From: Alphaproteobacteria bacterium
GTDB taxonomy: Bacteria; Pseudomonadota; Alphaproteobacteria; Micavibrionales; Micavibrionaceae
Assembly: GCA_023141075.1 (NCBI GenBank)
Contig: JAGLKL010000053.1
Coordinates: 1 to 8,135, forward strand
Direction: 5' to 3'
DNA length: 8,135 bases
Shown here: piece after piece, positions 5,390 to 8,135 of the stretch
Layout of the letters: every line of letters starts with the position of its first letter
Numbering within the stretch: the first letter of the stretch is position 1
Program-made: the position numbers and the translations under genes
Notes under the pieces: model-generated
Told to the model about the DNA's origin: nothing
The model's input: only the letters and a program-made list of their open reading frames with translations
Databases searched by the model: none

Positions 5390-6829
5390 ATGCCAACTGA
5401 AATATTAATGCCAGCCCTATCGCCAACTATGACTAAGGGAAATCTTGCCAAATGGCTTAAATCTGAAGGTGATTCTATTGAATCAGGCGATGTCATCGCC
5501 GAGATTGAAACCGATAAGGCAACAATGGAAGTTGAGGCGATAGATGACGGTATTCTTGGAAAAATTATTGTTCCGGCAGGAACACAGGATGTGCCGGTTA
5601 ATGATGTTCTTGCCATTCTTTTGGAAGATGGGGAGAGCGGTGATGACATCGTAAGCCTTGAATCCGGTACTTCTAAAAATAGTAAACCGACTGCCGAACC
5701 TGCAAATGATGAGAAACCCATTCAATCTTCTAATCAAACAGTAGAACAACCGGCTGGGGCAGTTGTTGAAAACCGCGACATTCTATATGCACAAGGTGCG
5801 ATCATAGAGCCACCGTCTTTTGATGAATCGGCTTATTTTGACGATACAAAAGAGCTTAGTGTGCGAGAAGCGTTGCGTGATGCAATGGCCGAAGAAATGA
5901 GGAAAGATAAGACTGTTTATCTTATTGGTGAGGAAGTTGCACAATATCAGGGTGCTTATAAAGTATCGCAAGGTCTGCTTGATGAATTTGGCGACAAACG
6001 TGTGGTTGATACGCCGATTACTGAACACGGCTTTACCGGAATGGCTGTAGGTTCCGCTATGAACGGGCTTCGTCCGATTGTCGAGTTCATGACTATGAAT
6101 TTTGCTATGCAGGCCATTGACCACATCATAAACTCTGCAGCAAAAACATTGTATATGGCAGGTGGAAAACTTGGGTGTCCGATTGTATTCCGTGGTCCTA
6201 ATGGTGCAGCGGCAAGAGTTGCTGCACAACATTCACAGTGTTACGCAAGCTGGTATGCACATGTGCCCGGCCTAAAAGTTATTGCTCCATGGTCTGCAGC
6301 AGATGCTAAGGGACTGATGAAAGCCGCTATTCGTGACCCCAACCCGGTTGTGTGTCTGGAAAACGAAATTCTGTACGGGCAGAGCTTTGACGTTCCAACC
6401 GATGAAAACTACGTTATTCCGCTTGGCCGCGCAAAAATAGAGCGTGCAGGAAGTGATGTCACAATTACTGCATTCTCAATTAATGTAAGCAAAGCATTGC
6501 AAGCTGCAGAAAAACTGGCAGAGCAAGGCATTGATGCAGAAGTAATTAATTTACGTACATTACGTCCGCTGGATCGTTGGACTATTTTGGAGAGCGTGAA
6601 GAAGACAAACCGCATTGTCTCTGTCGAAGAAGGCTGGCCTTACGCCGGTATAGGCTCCGAGATTGCAGCATTGTGCGGAGAGCATGTTTTTGATTATCTA
6701 GATGCCCCGGTTTTACGGGTTTGCGGTAAGGATGTTCCTATGCCTTATGCTGCAAATCTTGAAGCGATGGTGTTGCCGCAAAGCGATGATATTATCGAAG
6801 CAGTCAAGAAAGTCTGCTATGCCGATTAA
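5390..6829 (+). CDS. pdhB: Pyruvate dehydrogenase E1 component, beta subunit, with N-terminal lipoyl domain
   Basis: This is the beta half of E1. The 479-residue protein is longer than a plain E1-beta because it carries its own lipoyl domain (1 to about 80), with the lipoylated lysine Lys43 in ETDKATMEVEA. A flexible, Pro/Glu/Asn-rich linker spans about 88-150. The E1-beta domain begins near 155 (ELSVREALRDAMAEEM) and shows GEEVAQYQGAYKVSQGL (180-196) with the thiamine-binding Glu, DTPITEHGFTGMAVGSA (207-223), AAQHSQ with His281, and a C-terminal transketolase domain ending near YAD. Lipoylated E1-beta is known from alphaproteobacteria such as Zymomonas and Sinorhizobium. The lipoyl region is almost a copy of the one in pdhC (see repeats). 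ATG 5390 is preceded by AGAAGG at 5374-5379. pdhC follows after 47 nt. Confidence 0.97.
   Translation: MPTEILMPALSPTMTKGNLAKWLKSEGDSIESGDVIAEIETDKATMEVEAIDDGILGKIIVPAGTQDVPVNDVLAILLEDGESGDDIVSLESGTSKNSKPTAEPANDEKPIQSSNQTVEQPAGAVVENRDILYAQGAIIEPPSFDESAYFDDTKELSVREALRDAMAEEMRKDKTVYLIGEEVAQYQGAYKVSQGLLDEFGDKRVVDTPITEHGFTGMAVGSAMNGLRPIVEFMTMNFAMQAIDHIINSAAKTLYMAGGKLGCPIVFRGPNGAAARVAAQHSQCYASWYAHVPGLKVIAPWSAADAKGLMKAAIRDPNPVVCLENEILYGQSFDVPTDENYVIPLGRAKIERAGSDVTITAFSINVSKALQAAEKLAEQGIDAEVINLRTLRPLDRWTILESVKKTNRIVSVEEGWPYAGIGSEIAALCGEHVFDYLDAPVLRVCGKDVPMPYAANLEAMVLPQSDDIIEAVKKVCYAD
5408..5650 (+). repeat. Lipoyl-domain direct repeat, copy 1 (in pdhB)
   Basis: Codons 7-87 of pdhB align without gaps to codons 7-87 of pdhC at 6895-7137. 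By hand I count 37 base differences in 243, about 85% identity, and 10 amino-acid differences in 81. The longest identical run is 26 bases around the EVEAID codons, just after the lipoyl-lysine. Similarity drops abruptly on both sides. Confidence 0.9.
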
Positions 6830-6843
6830 CTGAATAAATTTTA

Positions 6844-6855
6844 ATTGTTAACAAT
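6844..6855. repeat. 12-bp perfect palindrome between pdhB and pdhC
   Basis: ATTGTTAACAAT at 6844-6855 is its own reverse complement, 14 nt after the pdhB stop and 21 nt before the pdhC ATG. With no loop it cannot make a useful RNA hairpin, so if it matters it would be a DNA-binding site. In an AT-rich gap of 47 nt this may be chance. pdhC has only a weak ribosome binding site (GTGGAT at 6859-6864). Confidence 0.3.
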
Positions 6856-6876
6856 AACGTGGATGCGTAAATAACG

Positions 6877-8135
6877 ATGCCGATAAATATTACAATGCCT
6901 GCCCTATCACCTACGATGACAACGGGTAATTTAGCCAGATGGCTTAAATCTGAAGGAGATACCGTTGAGTCAGGTGATGTGATCGCCGAGATTGAGACCG
7001 ATAAAGCCACAATGGAAGTTGAGGCGATAGATGATGGTATCATCGGAAAAATCATTGTGCCGGAAGGTACGCAAAATGTGCCGGTCAATGATGTTATTGC
7101 CGTTCTTTTGGAAGATGGGGAAAGCGTTGATGACATAGATATGTCTTCTGCAGCTTCAAGTGGCACACCTGTCCACGAAGAAAAGAAAGTAGAAAAGCCA
7201 ACAGAAGTGAAAGCTACTCCGGCTACTCCGGCTACTCCGGCAGCGCAATCAGGAGAACGAGTTTTTGCGTCTCCACTTGCTAAACGCCTTGCAAAAGAAA
7301 AAGGAATTGATCTGGCTCATATACAAGGAACCGGTCCGCGTGGGCGTATTGTTAAAGCTGATATTGAAAAAACCAAGAATGCACCTGCTCCTGTGACGAA
7401 TGCTCCACAAACTGATGTCGCAATTTATGATGATCCGGATGTTAAAACCAATATCTATGGCATGGCTTATAAGGAAATTCCGAATAACAATATCCGTAAG
7501 GTGGTTGCAAAACGTTTGACTGAGTCCAAGCAAGAGATTCCGCACTTTTATCTTACCGTGGATTGTATATTGGATAATTTGCTGCTCACCCGTAAAACAT
7601 TGAACGATATAGCCAATGGTGAATACAAGCTTTCGGTCAATGACTTCATTATGAAGGCTGCAGCAATGGCACTTAAATCTTATCCGGCAGCTAATGTCTC
7701 GTGGTCGGAAGAGGCCATCCATCAATATCTCAAGGCCGATGTCTGTGTAGCAATTTCAACGCCGCATGGCCTGATTACACCAATAATTAAAGCGGCTGAA
7801 GATAAGGGTCTGAGAGAGATTTCTGCCGAAGTTAAGGATTTGGCCTCACGCGCACGGGAAAACAAACTCAAACCTGAAGAATTTCAAGGTGGTACTTTTA
7901 CCGTGTCTAATCTGGGTATGTTCGGAGTTAAGGAATTTTCTCCGATTATTAACCCGCCACAAGGGTGCATTCTTGCTGTTGGGGCAGGTGAGCAACGCCC
8001 GGTTGTTGAACATGGTGAAATAAAAATCAGAACGGTAATGAGTTGCACGCTTTCGGTTGATCACCGTTGCGTTGATGGCGCTGTAGGCGCTGAATATCTG
8101 CAGATCTTTAAGCAATATATTGAAACCCCGGCTTC
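6877..8135 (+). CDS. pdhC: Pyruvate dehydrogenase E2, dihydrolipoamide acetyltransferase (3' end outside window)
   Basis: E2 forms the core of the complex and moves acetyl groups from lipoamide to CoA. The frame is open from ATG 6877 to the window edge: 419 codons plus two bases, so probably only a few C-terminal residues are missing. Domains in order: lipoyl domain (1 to about 80, lipoyl-lysine Lys43 in ETDKATMEVEA), a Pro/Ala/Thr linker with three exact ATP triplets (113-121), peripheral-subunit-binding domain from FASPLAKRLAKEKGIDL to TGPRGRIVKADIE (about 130-166), second linker, and acetyltransferase domain from about 200 (IRKVVAKRLTESKQEIPHFY). The catalytic motif is SVDHRCVDGA with His396 and Asp400; Cys replaces the usual Val after DHR. 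There is a single lipoyl domain, the second being on PdhB. E3 (lpd) would be expected just downstream. Confidence 0.96.
   Translation, partial: MPINITMPALSPTMTTGNLARWLKSEGDTVESGDVIAEIETDKATMEVEAIDDGIIGKIIVPEGTQNVPVNDVIAVLLEDGESVDDIDMSSAASSGTPVHEEKKVEKPTEVKATPATPATPAAQSGERVFASPLAKRLAKEKGIDLAHIQGTGPRGRIVKADIEKTKNAPAPVTNAPQTDVAIYDDPDVKTNIYGMAYKEIPNNNIRKVVAKRLTESKQEIPHFYLTVDCILDNLLLTRKTLNDIANGEYKLSVNDFIMKAAAMALKSYPAANVSWSEEAIHQYLKADVCVAISTPHGLITPIIKAAEDKGLREISAEVKDLASRARENKLKPEEFQGGTFTVSNLGMFGVKEFSPIINPPQGCILAVGAGEQRPVVEHGEIKIRTVMSCTLSVDHRCVDGAVGAEYLQIFKQYIETPA
6895..7137 (+). repeat. Lipoyl-domain direct repeat, copy 2 (in pdhC)
   Basis: Partner of 5408-5650. Codons 1-6 and the linker codons after 87 show no similar match to pdhB, so the shared stretch coincides with the lipoyl domain. 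Most differences are at third codon positions. Confidence 0.9.
7213..7239 (+). repeat. Three exact 9-bp tandem repeats in the E2 linker
   Basis: GCTACTCCG occurs three times in a row without change, encoding Ala-Thr-Pro three times (residues 113-121), and is followed by GCAGCG. It lies in the flexible linker between the lipoyl and subunit-binding domains, where length change would keep the frame and be tolerated. Confidence 0.95.

Noticed and set aside
6863..6874. Three-codon ORF (ATG-CGT-AAA-TAA) before pdhC
   Set aside because: It is too short to judge, out of frame with pdhC, and has no ribosome binding site of its own.
6804..7166. Long open frames on the minus strand opposite the lipoyl domains (5326-5721 and 6804-7166), which resemble each other
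   Set aside because: They are antisense to well-supported domains, and their mutual similarity follows from the lipoyl DNA repeat.

Overview
The window is a co-oriented block of core genes from an alphaproteobacterium. In order it holds the 3' end of pyrG, then kdsA, eno, a YqgE/AlgH-family gene with an N-terminal membrane segment, ftsB, pdhA, pdhB, and pdhC running off the right edge. All are on the + strand. The lineage call rests on three points: the eno-ftsB-pdhABC gene order, the E1-beta subunit with its own N-terminal lipoyl domain, and the alphaproteobacterial-style FtsB and CTP synthase sequences. Base composition is moderate to AT-rich by eye and looks even across the window, with no sign of a recently acquired island. 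Genus cannot be told from this sequence.

Left part (1-2920): pyrG (pyrimidine synthesis), kdsA (Kdo for lipopolysaccharide) and eno (glycolysis). kdsA and eno are 27 nt apart and probably co-transcribed. KdsA carries the cysteine and other ligands of the metal-dependent class. Middle part (2921-4323): two small membrane-protein genes, each flanked by about 145-155 nt of non-coding DNA. The first is a YqgE/AlgH homologue with a predicted N-terminal anchor, placed between eno and ftsB, which are usually neighbours in this group. The second is ftsB, a division gene. The leader of ftsB holds an unusually dense group of GANTC sites, the sequence methylated by the alphaproteobacterial cell-cycle methyltransferase CcrM. 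Right part (4324-8135): the pyruvate dehydrogenase operon, E1-alpha, lipoylated E1-beta and E2, which converts the pyruvate formed downstream of enolase to acetyl-CoA.

No mobile element, CRISPR array, tRNA, rRNA or new multi-gene system is visible. The points worth a second look are the GANTC cluster before ftsB, the membrane-anchored YqgE-like protein, the nearly duplicated lipoyl-domain DNA in pdhB and pdhC (about 85% identical with sharp edges), a 13-codon ORF wedged in frame between pdhA and pdhB, and several palindromes in the intergenic gaps. No gene-free stretch exceeds 300 bases.
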